Assembly (NCBI GenBank): GCA_000434335.1
Contig: FR878223.1
Span: 8,882-72,881, forward strand
Source of the DNA: Clostridium sp. CAG:492
Lineage (GTDB): Bacteria > Bacillota > Clostridia > TANB77 > CAG-508
Direction of reading: 5' to 3'
Length of the DNA stretch: 64,000 nt
Below, piece after piece: positions 29,114-36,733 of the stretch (the first letter of the stretch is position 1; each line of letters opens with the position of its first letter). The notes under the pieces were generated by a model. That model was not told the origin of the DNA. It was given only the letters and a program-made list of their open reading frames with translations, and made no database searches. A program made the translations under genes and the position numbers.

Positions 29114-30043
29114 ATGAATATTAAAAAGAATCAAAAAAATACATTACTTGGAGCAATTATTACAACAATTATAATATTAATGTTGATTGTATGTGGTGAT
29201 AATTCACAAATATTTAAAACTTTGACATCAGCAACAAATGGAAATGTGAATTCGGAAACACTTGAAAATTTAAAAAATGTAACAATAGTTACAGGAAATG
29301 ATTGCATATCCAAAATACCGGACGATAATAGTTTAAGAGTATACTGTTTTGATGTAGGACAGGGAGACAGTATATTAATTACGAACAATAATCAAACTAT
29401 GTTAATAGATGCAAGTACAAACGAAATGGGGCAAAGAGTTGTTGAATACTTAAATGAATTGGGAATAAATAAAATTGATTATTTAATTGGAACACATCCT
29501 CACGAAGATCATATTGGGGGATTGGATGATGTAATAAAAAATTTTAATATAGGAACAATATATATGCCAAATGTAATTGCAAATACAAGAACATATGAAG
29601 ATGTACTTGACGCAATTTCGCAGAAAAATTTAAAGGTAACAACTCCTAAAATTGGAGATAAATTTAATGTTGGATATGCAAATTGTGAAATAATGTCAAT
29701 TGGAAATAATAAAGATGATTATAATAATTGCTCAATAGTGGTAGAAATGGAATTTAATGATGTAAAATATTTATTTACAGGGGATGCAGAAGAAGAGGTT
29801 GAATCATCAAGAAGTTGGCCTCAGGTAGATATTTTGAAAGTTGGACATCACGGTTCAAATACGAGTTCATCTAAGGCTTTTTTAAACCAAATACATCCTA
29901 AAGTAGCTCTAATTTCTGTTGGAAAAGGAAATAGTTATGGACATCCAACACAAAATACTTTAAAGAGATTAAACAATATAGGTGCAAAAATATACAGGAC
30001 AGATGAAAATGAAACAATATTATTGATAGAAAAAGGGGAATAA
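29114..30043 (+). CDS. ComEC/Rec2-type metallo-beta-lactamase-fold protein
   Basis: A protein of 309 aa. One N-terminal membrane segment (about 11-29) with a Cys near its end could be an anchor or lipobox-like. The beta-lactamase fold then starts with YCFDVGQGDSILI. The metal site has HPHEDH (near 119-124), the Asp in FTGDAE and VGHHGS. This is the soluble hydrolase domain found at the C-terminus of ComEC, here as a separate protein without the channel. Such proteins may be extracellular nucleases or phosphodiesterases. The upstream DUF3006 gene is the usual partner. Confidence 0.87.
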   Translation: MNIKKNQKNTLLGAIITTIIILMLIVCGDNSQIFKTLTSATNGNVNSETLENLKNVTIVTGNDCISKIPDDNSLRVYCFDVGQGDSILITNNNQTMLIDASTNEMGQRVVEYLNELGINKIDYLIGTHPHEDHIGGLDDVIKNFNIGTIYMPNVIANTRTYEDVLDAISQKNLKVTTPKIGDKFNVGYANCEIMSIGNNKDDYNNCSIVVEMEFNDVKYLFTGDAEEEVESSRSWPQVDILKVGHHGSNTSSSKAFLNQIHPKVALISVGKGNSYGHPTQNTLKRLNNIGAKIYRTDENETILLIEKGE

Positions 30044-30080
30044 AAAGGCGTGTTATAATTTATAACATTATATGATTGTG

Positions 30081-30130
30081 AAAAAGATATTATAGTATAA
30101 AATATAATTTTTATATTATAATATCTTTTT
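30081..30130 (+). terminator. Intrinsic terminator
   Basis: A long AT-rich hairpin (arms 30081-30100 and 30111-30130, core AAAAAGATATTATA) ending in TTTTT, after the beta-lactamase-fold gene. Confidence 0.75.
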
Positions 30131-30200
30131 AAATGATAACTATAAAGATACCAAAACACAATAATTAGATGAAAAATAATAAAAAATCTTTTTTAAACCA

Positions 30201-30229
30201 TAGACAAAAAAATAATAGTATGCTAATAT
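30201..30229 (+). promoter_or_regulatory. Promoter of tRNA-Leu
   Basis: TAGACA (30201-30206), a 17-bp spacer ending TGC, then TAATAT (30224-30229). It ends 10 bp before the mature tRNA. Confidence 0.75.
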
Positions 30230-30239
30230 ATAGTCATAT

Positions 30240-30326
30240 GCCGGTGTGTTGGAATTGGTAGACGAGGCAGACTCAAAATCTGTTGTCAGAAATGGCGTGT
30301 GGGTTCGAGTCCCACCACCGGTACCA
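30240..30326 (+). tRNA. tRNA-Leu (CAA)
   Basis: A class II tRNA of 87 nt with encoded CCA. The acceptor stem GCCGGTG pairs with CACCGGT (one G-U pair). The anticodon loop CTCAAAA gives anticodon CAA, reading UUG. A variable arm and the T arm GTGGG-TTCGAGT-CCCAC are present. Own promoter and terminator. Confidence 0.97.
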
Positions 30327-30342
30327 AACTTAATAATTAAAA

Positions 30343-30370
30343 AAAAACGATTATAAAAATAATCGTTTTT
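30343..30370 (+). terminator. Terminator of tRNA-Leu
   Basis: Stem AAAAACGATTAT with ATAATCGTTTTT, 17 nt after the tRNA. Confidence 0.9.
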
Positions 30371-30413
30371 ATGCGTGTAATATAATTGTAATATAATTGA
30401 AATATTTTTGTAA

Positions 30414-30442
30414 TTGTAGTTTTTTGTAGAAACGTGTATAAT
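30414..30442 (+). promoter_or_regulatory. Promoter of the 30482 gene
   Basis: TTGTAG (30414-30419) and a TG-extended TATAAT (30437-30442) with a 17-bp spacer. Confidence 0.65.
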
Positions 30443-30481
30443 ATTATTAGAAATTTACTTATGATAAAGGAGGAAAGTTGC

Positions 30482-31357
30482 ATGGCTAAAAATAGCAGTG
30501 GAAATGTAAGAATGGTAATAACACAAGAAAAAATTCTAGCTAATATAGAAAAAGTAAAAAAAATGATAAATCCGAATAGTAAAAAGAAGATTGTTAAGCT
30601 AGAAGAAGATAGCTATTTTTTAGACTTAATTGCTTCAATAAAATCATATCTAGAAGAATATCCAAAAGAGGATACTTTTCCAAGAGATGTATATGATGCT
30701 GCATATGATTTAGTAGAATATGCAACTACACAATTTGAAGATAACACAAAAAAAATTGAGGAACTAATACGTCAAAGAGAAAATAACATAGCATTAGCAT
30801 CTGAATTAAAGGAAGTACTTACAGCAGTTGAAAGTAAGGAAACAAACTGGAAAAAGAAAGTCCAAGATTTATCAAATAAATTACCAGATGATATAATTGA
30901 TACATTAGGAGTATTAGGAAGGGCAAAATCTAAAAAAACACAAACTTATTTAGATTCTCTTAATTTAATTAATGTAAAAATTTCAAATTTAGAATCAAAT
31001 CTTTATATAGAAGTAGATATGGAAAGAATTGAGGATAGATCAAAGGCATTGAGTTACATTGGAATTGAAATAGCAGAATCATTAAAAGATATTGAAAACA
31101 TTGAAAATGTAAAAAATGAAAATATTGAAGAAATTTCTGAAAACAATTTAAATCAATCAGAAAGTGGTCAAGATCAAATAGATACACAGTATATAGAAGA
31201 CACAAGAATAGAAGTAAAACCAACTTTATGGGAAAGAATAAAAAATATGAAGTTAGTTAGAGGAATAAGATACATTATGAAAATAAAAGTTGTACTAGAG
31301 CTACCTGAAATGGCAGAATTACCAGAAAGTACAGAAAAACATAATGAGAAAAAGTAA
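30482..31357 (+). CDS. Unrecognised coiled-coil protein
   Basis: A protein of 291 aa of no family I recognise. It is mostly helical and highly charged, with coiled-coil-like stretches around residues 80-125 (FEDNTKKIEELIRQRENN) and 175-215. An acidic, Asn/Glu-rich linker (about 195-245) leads to a basic segment (ERIKNMKLVRGIRYIMK). There is no signal peptide or clear membrane helix. AAAGGAGGA before ATG 30482 fixes the start; the longer frame from 30434 lacks one. The gene stands alone between tRNA genes with its own promoter. Its good expression signals suggest a real, possibly lineage-specific protein. Confidence 0.75.
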   Translation: MAKNSSGNVRMVITQEKILANIEKVKKMINPNSKKKIVKLEEDSYFLDLIASIKSYLEEYPKEDTFPRDVYDAAYDLVEYATTQFEDNTKKIEELIRQRENNIALASELKEVLTAVESKETNWKKKVQDLSNKLPDDIIDTLGVLGRAKSKKTQTYLDSLNLINVKISNLESNLYIEVDMERIEDRSKALSYIGIEIAESLKDIENIENVKNENIEEISENNLNQSESGQDQIDTQYIEDTRIEVKPTLWERIKNMKLVRGIRYIMKIKVVLELPEMAELPESTEKHNEKK

Positions 31358-31520
31358 ATATACAAAGCCAGAGCAATAATCTTTTATAGCTTGTTGATAA
31401 TAATGAGTTATTTAAGTTGTTGCTCATTACTATATATTGTTTATGCGATTTAAAAATATTAGGTAAAACCATTATAATATTTCATGCTAAATATATAATA
31501 AAAAAAATTTAAAATATGTA

Positions 31521-31549
31521 TTGACATATTCTAAATTATATTATATACT
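31521..31549 (+). promoter_or_regulatory. Promoter of the tRNA(CAU)-tRNA-Tyr pair
   Basis: A near-consensus promoter: TTGACA (31521-31526), 17-bp spacer, TATACT (31544-31549), 22 bp before the first tRNA. Confidence 0.9.
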
Positions 31550-31571
31550 AATCACTGTCGATAGGAAATAC

Positions 31572-31648
31572 GCGCCCTTAGCTCAGTTGGTCAGAGCAAC
31601 CGGCTCATAACCGGTGGGTCCAAGGTTCGAATCCTTGAGGGCGCACCA
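31572..31648 (+). tRNA. tRNA with CAU anticodon (Met, or Ile2 after lysidine modification)
   Basis: A 77-nt tRNA with encoded CCA. Acceptor GCGCCCT pairs with AGGGCGC; anticodon loop CTCATAA gives CAU; T arm CAAGG-TTCGAAT-CCTTG. A paired G1-C72 excludes the initiator. C4-G69 and C5-G68 are the determinants TilS uses to pick tRNA-Ile2, whereas elongator tRNA-Met of E. coli and B. subtilis differ there. Ile2 is therefore favoured, but not proven. Confidence 0.93.
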
Positions 31649-31649
31649 A

Positions 31650-31687
31650 ATGAATACTGCTATAGTATCATAACAGTATTCATTTTT
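31650..31687 (+). terminator. Terminator-like hairpin between the two tRNAs
   Basis: Stem AATGAATACTG with CAGTATTCATT, then TTT. No promoter is visible between it and tRNA-Tyr, so it must be leaky or act as a processing signal. Confidence 0.6.
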
Positions 31688-31703
31688 ATTAAATTAAATA
31701 GTT

Positions 31704-31789
31704 GGGTAGGTGGCCGAGTGGCTAAAGGCGGCAGACTGTAAATCTGTTCTCATTCGAGTACGATGGTTCGAATCCATCCCTGCCCACCA
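31704..31789 (+). tRNA. tRNA-Tyr (GUA)
   Basis: A class II tRNA of 86 nt with encoded CCA. Acceptor GGGTAGG pairs with CCTGCCC (one U-G pair); anticodon loop CTGTAAA gives GUA; long variable arm; T arm GATGG-TTCGAAT-CCATC. Confidence 0.97.
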
Positions 31790-32169
31790 AAGCAAGTTTT
31801 TGTCAAACTTTTTCAAAGCATTGAAAATAGTGAGACTAAGAGAACAAAAAAATATGAATTGATTTATCGATTCATATTTTTTTGTTTTCTTTTAGTTTGT
31901 ATCAGTAATTTCTGAAAATAATTGTTTTTATATGAATTTTATGATATAAACAGGGAAAATGGGAAATTTGCAATGCAACATTGCAAATTAAAAAATAGAG
32001 AAGATTATGACATATAAAATTGAAGATAAAAAATGAAAAAGGCAGGTGCTAACATATAAAATGGAAAAGTGCTTTGTCTTTCGGAATGTAATATTGAAGA
32101 TGATAGAGTTGAAGTAATATATTGAAATGAAATTAAATAAAGTTTTATAAATTGTGAAAGGAAAAGAAA
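31790..32169 (+). other. Intergenic region with terminator and an unexplained hairpin
   Basis: A 380-bp stretch without a credible gene. At 31843-31886 a strong terminator (ACAAAAAAATATGAAT stem) ends the tRNA unit. At 31965-31989 lies a perfect 11-bp stem, AATTTGCAATG with CATTGCAAATT and a 3-nt loop, not followed by T on either strand and so not a terminator. The rest is AT-rich, with a GAAAGGA site serving the HAD gene. Confidence 0.6.
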
Positions 32170-32787
32170 ATGATAAAAAATATAATTTTTGATTTAGGAA
32201 ATGTAATTATAAATTATAATCAAAATAAAATAATTAGTAATTTTACTAAAAAAGAAGAAGAGATAAAATACATATATGATGAGATATTTCATGCTCAAGA
32301 ATGGACTTTAATGGATTTAGGGAATATTACTAATGATGAAGCAATAGAAATAATAAACAAAAGAAATGAGTCTAAATATGAAACGTTGACACAGGATTTT
32401 TTACATGAATGGTATAAAAAACAACCTATAAATAGAGATGTAGTTGAAATAGCAAAAACATTAAAAAAAAATGGATATAATTTATTTGTATTATCTAATA
32501 TGGCTAATCAAACATATGAATATTTTAAAAATGATGAATTTTTTGGGTTATGTACAGGAATTTTAATATCAGCACAAGAACATATAAAAAAACCAGATGA
32601 AAAAGTGTATAGATTACTTTTGGATAGATATAATTTAAATGCAGAAGAGTGCTTATTTATAGATGATGATTACTCTGGGAAAAACTATGAAACAGCAAAT
32701 AAAATTGGTATAAAAGGTAGGAAAATTGTACCAAATCAAGCAGAAGATGTAAAAAAATTGCTATTGGAATTTAGCGTAAAAATATAA
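32170..32787 (+). CDS. HAD superfamily hydrolase (YihX-like)
   Basis: A protein of 205 aa, subfamily IA. Motif I is FDLGNV (7-12), with the nucleophile Asp8; Gly-Asn replaces the usual second Asp, as in the YihX/epoxide-hydrolase N-terminal group. Motif II is FVLSNM (Ser near 115), motif III has the Lys in KKPDEKVY, and motif IV is FIDDDYSG. YihX of E. coli is an alpha-glucose-1-phosphate phosphatase; the substrate here is not determinable. GAAAGGA precedes ATG 32170. It is followed by a long non-coding stretch. Confidence 0.87.
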   Translation: MIKNIIFDLGNVIINYNQNKIISNFTKKEEEIKYIYDEIFHAQEWTLMDLGNITNDEAIEIINKRNESKYETLTQDFLHEWYKKQPINRDVVEIAKTLKKNGYNLFVLSNMANQTYEYFKNDEFFGLCTGILISAQEHIKKPDEKVYRLLLDRYNLNAEECLFIDDDYSGKNYETANKIGIKGRKIVPNQAEDVKKLLLEFSVKI

Positions 32788-33009
32788 ATTTGATATTTAT
32801 GCTTTAAATAAATGGGAAAAGATATAAAAAAATAATGCTAGAAAATAAAAAAATATCACTTAAATTATGTAAAAGGATTTAGACAATATATATTGAATTG
32901 TAATTTTTGCTAATTATAGTTTTAATTATAAATTACACAATAAAACTGAGTTCAAATATAGTAATGGATATAAAATGTTATGTTAAATTATAAATATAGT
33001 TATGGTGAA

Positions 33010-33180
33010 AAAATCACATTTGTATATGCATTCGTTTTGAACCATTGCTATAGCTAATTTTGAAACGAATGATAATGTATTTTTGTGCAAGTCCTTTTTC
33101 GAATATGTCCACTGCTAATGCACCAATTTAGAAACCCTTGTATAAGTTGAAGTAGCAACTATACAGGGATTTTTTTTTAT
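33010..33180 (+). ncRNA. Candidate structured small RNA with intrinsic terminator
   Basis: Three successive stems lie in a gene-free region. Stem 1 (33029-33071) is a long imperfect hairpin: CATTCGTTT pairs with AAACGAATG, followed by wobble and AU pairs and an inner ATTGC / GC(U)AAT closing a UAUA loop. Stem 2 pairs GTGCA (33085-33089) with TGCAC (33119-33123). Stem 3 (33134-33171) is an imperfect terminator hairpin, CCCTTGTATAAGTTG against CAACTATACAGGG, followed by nine or ten T. No coding frame needs this terminator; the HAD gene ends 345 bp earlier. I do not recognise a known RNA family, and the promoter is unclear. Confidence 0.4.
33134..33180 (+). terminator. Strong intrinsic terminator in a gene-free region
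   Basis: Imperfect stem of about 13 bp (CCCTTGTATAAGTTG against CAACTATACAGGG) followed by a long T run. It is the 3' end of the candidate small RNA. Confidence 0.85.
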
Positions 33181-33229
33181 AAATCAATTGTTAATAAATA
33201 AAAGCAATTATAAATGTTTCTTAAAAATG

Positions 33230-33258
33230 TTGACAAAGAATGAAAATGAGAGTATACT
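33230..33258 (+). promoter_or_regulatory. Sigma-A promoter of tetR-yhgE
   Basis: TTGACA (33230-33235), 17-bp spacer, TATACT (33253-33258). The -10 box is the first six bases of the operator's left arm. Confidence 0.9.
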
Positions 33259-33285
33259 AATATACTGAAATGGTATATTAGTATA
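33253..33285. promoter_or_regulatory. TetR-type operator overlapping the -10 box
   Basis: A perfect 13-bp inverted repeat TATACTAATATAC / GTATATTAGTATA with a 7-bp spacer (33266-33272). It covers the -10 box and start site of the tetR promoter, so the regulator very probably represses itself and the efflux-like gene downstream. Confidence 0.85.
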
Positions 33286-33303
33286 GAAAGGAAGTAAAGG
33301 CTT

Positions 33304-33891
33304 ATGAAGGAAGAGCAAATACTTAACGCAGCAAAGAAATTATTTACTAATTATGGCTTTAAAAAAGTATCTATGGACGAAATAGCAAGTGAAGCAGGAG
33401 TAACCAAAAAAACTGTTTATACTTATTTTTCAAGTAAAGAAGAGCTTTTAAAATATTGCATAAAAGAAGAGCTACAAAATATGAGAAAAATAATTGAAAA
33501 TGTAGAGTCTAAAAAATTAGATTTTATGGAAACAGTACATCAGGTAATATATAATTTGTTAAAATACAAAAAAAATTGTAAATTCTTAAAAATGCTGTTT
33601 AAAGAATCAGAGATATTAAAAAATGAGCAACTAAAAGAAAATTTAAAAATAGTGGATAAAGAAATTCAAAATTATATAAGAAAACAATTAGAGCTTGCAA
33701 TTCAAAATGATAAAATTGAAGTACAAAATATAGATATTACGACCTTTCTAATATACAAAATGTACATTGCACTAATGATAGACTGGAATGAAGATTATAA
33801 AAAATTAGATGAAAAAGAAATAGCAGATAATATATTGCATTTCTTAGTAAATGGTTTAAAAAGAAAGGAAGTTGAAAAAGATGCAGAATAA
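33304..33891 (+). CDS. TetR/AcrR family transcriptional repressor
   Basis: A protein of 195 aa. The N-terminal TetR HTH (about 4-50) contains FKKVSMDEIASEAGVTKKTVYTYF (split here over two helices at about 18-41) and SKEELL. The C-terminal ligand domain is helical and variable. GAAAGGAAG precedes ATG 33304. The gene overlaps the next one by 11 nt and shares its promoter. The perfect palindrome over the promoter -10 box supports autorepression. The inducer is unknown; such TetR/YhgE pairs often respond to membrane-active compounds. Confidence 0.93.
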   Translation: MKEEQILNAAKKLFTNYGFKKVSMDEIASEAGVTKKTVYTYFSSKEELLKYCIKEELQNMRKIIENVESKKLDFMETVHQVIYNLLKYKKNCKFLKMLFKESEILKNEQLKENLKIVDKEIQNYIRKQLELAIQNDKIEVQNIDITTFLIYKMYIALMIDWNEDYKKLDEKEIADNILHFLVNGLKRKEVEKDAE

Positions 33892-36043
33892 AAAATTTTT
33901 CAAAATTATTATTTTCATAGTAGTGTTATGTATTCCAATTATATATAGCTTCTTCTATTTAAAATCATATTGGGATCCATATGGAAATTTGACAGATATG
34001 AAAATAGCAATAGTAAATCTAGATAAAGGAGTAGACGGAACTAACCAAGGTAGTGAATTGGTAAAAGAATTAAAAGATAAAGATGTTATGGATATTTGCG
34101 AAGTTAGTCAAGATGAAGCAAATGAGGGATTACAAAATGCAGAATATTATGCAACAATAACAATACCAAGCAATTTTACAGAATGTTTAAATAGTGCAAA
34201 AGAAGAAGATAAAAAAGTTGCAACTATAACATATTCACCAAACCAACAAAGCAATTACTTAGCATCACAAATAATTAACAAAGTTATAACAGCAACAGAA
34301 ATGGAATTACAAAGTAAAGTTGGAAAAGAAGTTGTATCAACATTATCAGATACATTAGCAGAAGTTCCAGATAGCTTACAAGAAATTTCAGATGGAGCAG
34401 ATAAAATATATGATGGAACATCTGATTTAAATAGTGGATTAAAAGATTTAAACAGTGGAATTGGATTATTAAATAGCAAATATACAGATTTTGACAATGG
34501 AGTAAAAAGTGCATATGCAGGAAGCTCAAGTTTAAATAATGGTGTATCACAGGTAAACGAAGGTGTTGCAAGTTTAGAAAGTGGAGCAACAACATTAGAT
34601 GATGCAATAGCCCAAATTAATGCTGGAGTTGATAGCTTATCTACAAATGGAGGAGACAAAATATCTACTTTAATACAAGGTATAGATAATTTAAATAATG
34701 GTGCAGAACAAGTAAATTCAGGTGTCCAAAGTTATACACAAAATACTGATAATTTGGCCAAAAGTGTTCAAGATTATACAACTTTAGTAAATCAATTAGA
34801 TGGTAGCCAAAATCAATTATTACAATCTATAATAGATTATGATAATGCAATAAATGGAAATGGTGTTACAAATGAACAAATAAGCCAAATGGCTCAAAGT
34901 GCAAAAGCAATAATAGCTGGAAAAGAAAAATATAAATTAGAAGATAATGGTAAAGCAATTGCCGCAGGTGCAAAGTCTTTATCAGCAAAAAGTGATGAAG
35001 TAAGAGCTGGAGCTCAATCACTTAAAAATGGAACAGAAACTTTAAAATCAAGTTCATCAGAAATTTCTGGATTAATGGCAAAAATTGGTACATTAAAAAC
35101 AGGATTAACATCTGTTAAAAATGGAACAGAAACTTTAAAAAATGGTCTTTCAACATTAAAAGTTGGAGGTACTCAAGTTCAAAGTGGAGCACAATCACTT
35201 GAAACTGGATTAAAAACATTAAGCACAAGTTCAGAAACAGTTAAGGATTCTTTAAATAAATTAGATGAAGGAAGTACTTCCGCTGTAGAAGGTAGTCAAA
35301 CTTTATTAGATGGTGTTGATACTTTCAAAACAGAAATTAATAATGGATTAAAAAAATCTAAAACAGAGCTAACTAAATTAAATGGATTAAATGATTTCGT
35401 ATCAGATCCAGTAAAAATTGAAGAAGAGGATTATGGTGAAGTAAGTTCATATGGTATTGCATTTACACCATTATTCTTATCAATTGGATTATGGGTTGGA
35501 GCTTTAATGTGTTATGTTGTTTTATATTATGACCAAAGACATAGATTTGGAAAATTAGATTATAATGAAAAAAATAAAATTTTACAAAATTTAATGTATA
35601 TTGGAATTGGATTAATAGATGGTGTAGTTACTGGATTAGTATTAAAATTTGGATTAGGTTTTGATGTAACAAATATGGGAGTATATTTATTAGAATGTGC
35701 CATAACTGGTGGCGTATTTATGACAATTATACAATTCTTAATTAGAAATTTGGGAGATATAGGAAAATTCTTAGCATTAATTATATTAGTACTTCAATTA
35801 GCTGCTGCTGGAGGAACATTCCCGGTAGAAACAATTGATAAAGGATTTAGATTCTTAAATCCATTACTACCAATGACATATACAATAAAAGTATTTAAAG
35901 AATGTTTAATTTCAACAAGTACAAACTTTATTGGAAAAAATACTTTAGTATTAATTGGAATTGCTGTAGTATTAGGAGTTATAACTCTTGGAGTTGAAAT
36001 TATAAAAATGAAAAAAGAAAAAAAGAATGCAAAAGATGCGTAG
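33881..36043 (+). CDS. YhgE/Pip family membrane protein
   Basis: A protein of 720 aa. It has one N-terminal membrane helix (about 6-26), a large extracellular region (about 30-520) and a C-terminal block of five or six membrane helices of the ABC-2/YhgE type. The extracellular part is rich in repeats of about ten residues built on L.(S/N)G(.)..L (for example SGLKDLNSGIGLLNS and SLKNGTETLKSSSSE), predicted to form a long coiled stalk. B. subtilis YhgE and lactococcal Pip (a phage receptor) are relatives. ATG 33881 is preferred over TTG 33872 for ribosome-binding-site spacing. A terminator follows. Confidence 0.92.
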   Translation: MQNKKFFKIIIFIVVLCIPIIYSFFYLKSYWDPYGNLTDMKIAIVNLDKGVDGTNQGSELVKELKDKDVMDICEVSQDEANEGLQNAEYYATITIPSNFTECLNSAKEEDKKVATITYSPNQQSNYLASQIINKVITATEMELQSKVGKEVVSTLSDTLAEVPDSLQEISDGADKIYDGTSDLNSGLKDLNSGIGLLNSKYTDFDNGVKSAYAGSSSLNNGVSQVNEGVASLESGATTLDDAIAQINAGVDSLSTNGGDKISTLIQGIDNLNNGAEQVNSGVQSYTQNTDNLAKSVQDYTTLVNQLDGSQNQLLQSIIDYDNAINGNGVTNEQISQMAQSAKAIIAGKEKYKLEDNGKAIAAGAKSLSAKSDEVRAGAQSLKNGTETLKSSSSEISGLMAKIGTLKTGLTSVKNGTETLKNGLSTLKVGGTQVQSGAQSLETGLKTLSTSSETVKDSLNKLDEGSTSAVEGSQTLLDGVDTFKTEINNGLKKSKTELTKLNGLNDFVSDPVKIEEEDYGEVSSYGIAFTPLFLSIGLWVGALMCYVVLYYDQRHRFGKLDYNEKNKILQNLMYIGIGLIDGVVTGLVLKFGLGFDVTNMGVYLLECAITGGVFMTIIQFLIRNLGDIGKFLALIILVLQLAAAGGTFPVETIDKGFRFLNPLLPMTYTIKVFKECLISTSTNFIGKNTLVLIGIAVVLGVITLGVEIIKMKKEKKNAKDA

Positions 36044-36047
36044 TAAT

Positions 36048-36087
36048 AAAAAATACACATAAATAAAGATTTATGTGTATTTTTTTT
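36048..36087 (+). terminator. Terminator of tetR-yhgE
   Basis: Stem AAATACACATAAA with TTTATGTGTATTT and an eight-T run. Confidence 0.92.
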
Positions 36088-36188
36088 AGAAACAATTTTT
36101 ATAAGACATATAATTAATTTCAAAATATTTCTATTGAAAATCATACACATAAATGATATAATCCAATTCAAAAGTAGAGGTGTTAATT

Positions 36189-36635
36189 ATGAAGGTAATT
36201 TTATTAGATAATATAAAGGGCGTTGGAAAAAAAGATGAAATAATAAATGCAAGTGATGGTTATGCACGTAATTTTTTATTTCCAAAAAAATTAGCTGTAG
36301 AAGCTAATAACGAAAATATGAGTAAATTAAAGGCTAAAAAACAGTCAGAACAATATAAAAAAGATGTTAATAAAGAAAATTCCGAAAAAATAGCTAAAAA
36401 ATTAGATGATATAACATTAACAATTAAAGTAAAAGCAGGAGAAAACGGAAAAATATTTGGTGGAGTAACATCAAAAGAAATATCAGAAGAGCTTAAAAAA
36501 CAATACAAAATAGATATTGATAAAAAGAAAATTATACTTAATGAAAACATAAAAAATTTAGGTAGTTTTGATATAAGTATGAAATTATTTGAAGGTGTTA
36601 CTGGAAAATTAAAGGTAAAAGTTATTTCAGAATAA
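36189..36635 (+). CDS. rplI: 50S ribosomal protein L9
   Basis: L9 binds 23S rRNA near the L1 stalk and extends from the ribosome, aiding reading-frame fidelity. The protein has 148 aa. The N-terminal domain begins MKVILLDNIKGVGKKDEI and has the conserved GYARNFLFPKKLA. A long connecting helix is followed by the C-terminal domain with GKIFGGVTSKEI. ATG 36189 follows AGAGGTG; the longer frame from GTG 36180 begins within that site. dnaB lies 98 nt downstream, a frequent neighbour, with a terminator-like hairpin between. Confidence 0.97.
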   Translation: MKVILLDNIKGVGKKDEIINASDGYARNFLFPKKLAVEANNENMSKLKAKKQSEQYKKDVNKENSEKIAKKLDDITLTIKVKAGENGKIFGGVTSKEISEELKKQYKIDIDKKKIILNENIKNLGSFDISMKLFEGVTGKLKVKVISE

Positions 36636-36650
36636 GCCAAAATACATGAG

Positions 36651-36700
36651 AAAAAATATTGCTATATGGAATTCTAAAGTACGTATGAGCAATATTTTTT
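36651..36700 (+). terminator. Terminator-like hairpin between rplI and dnaB
   Basis: Stem AAAAAATATTGCT with AGCAATATTTTTT and a 24-nt loop. It probably reduces rather than abolishes read-through into dnaB. Confidence 0.6.
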
Positions 36701-36733
36701 TACTCAAAATCTGTCTAGGAGGAATAGTAAAAA

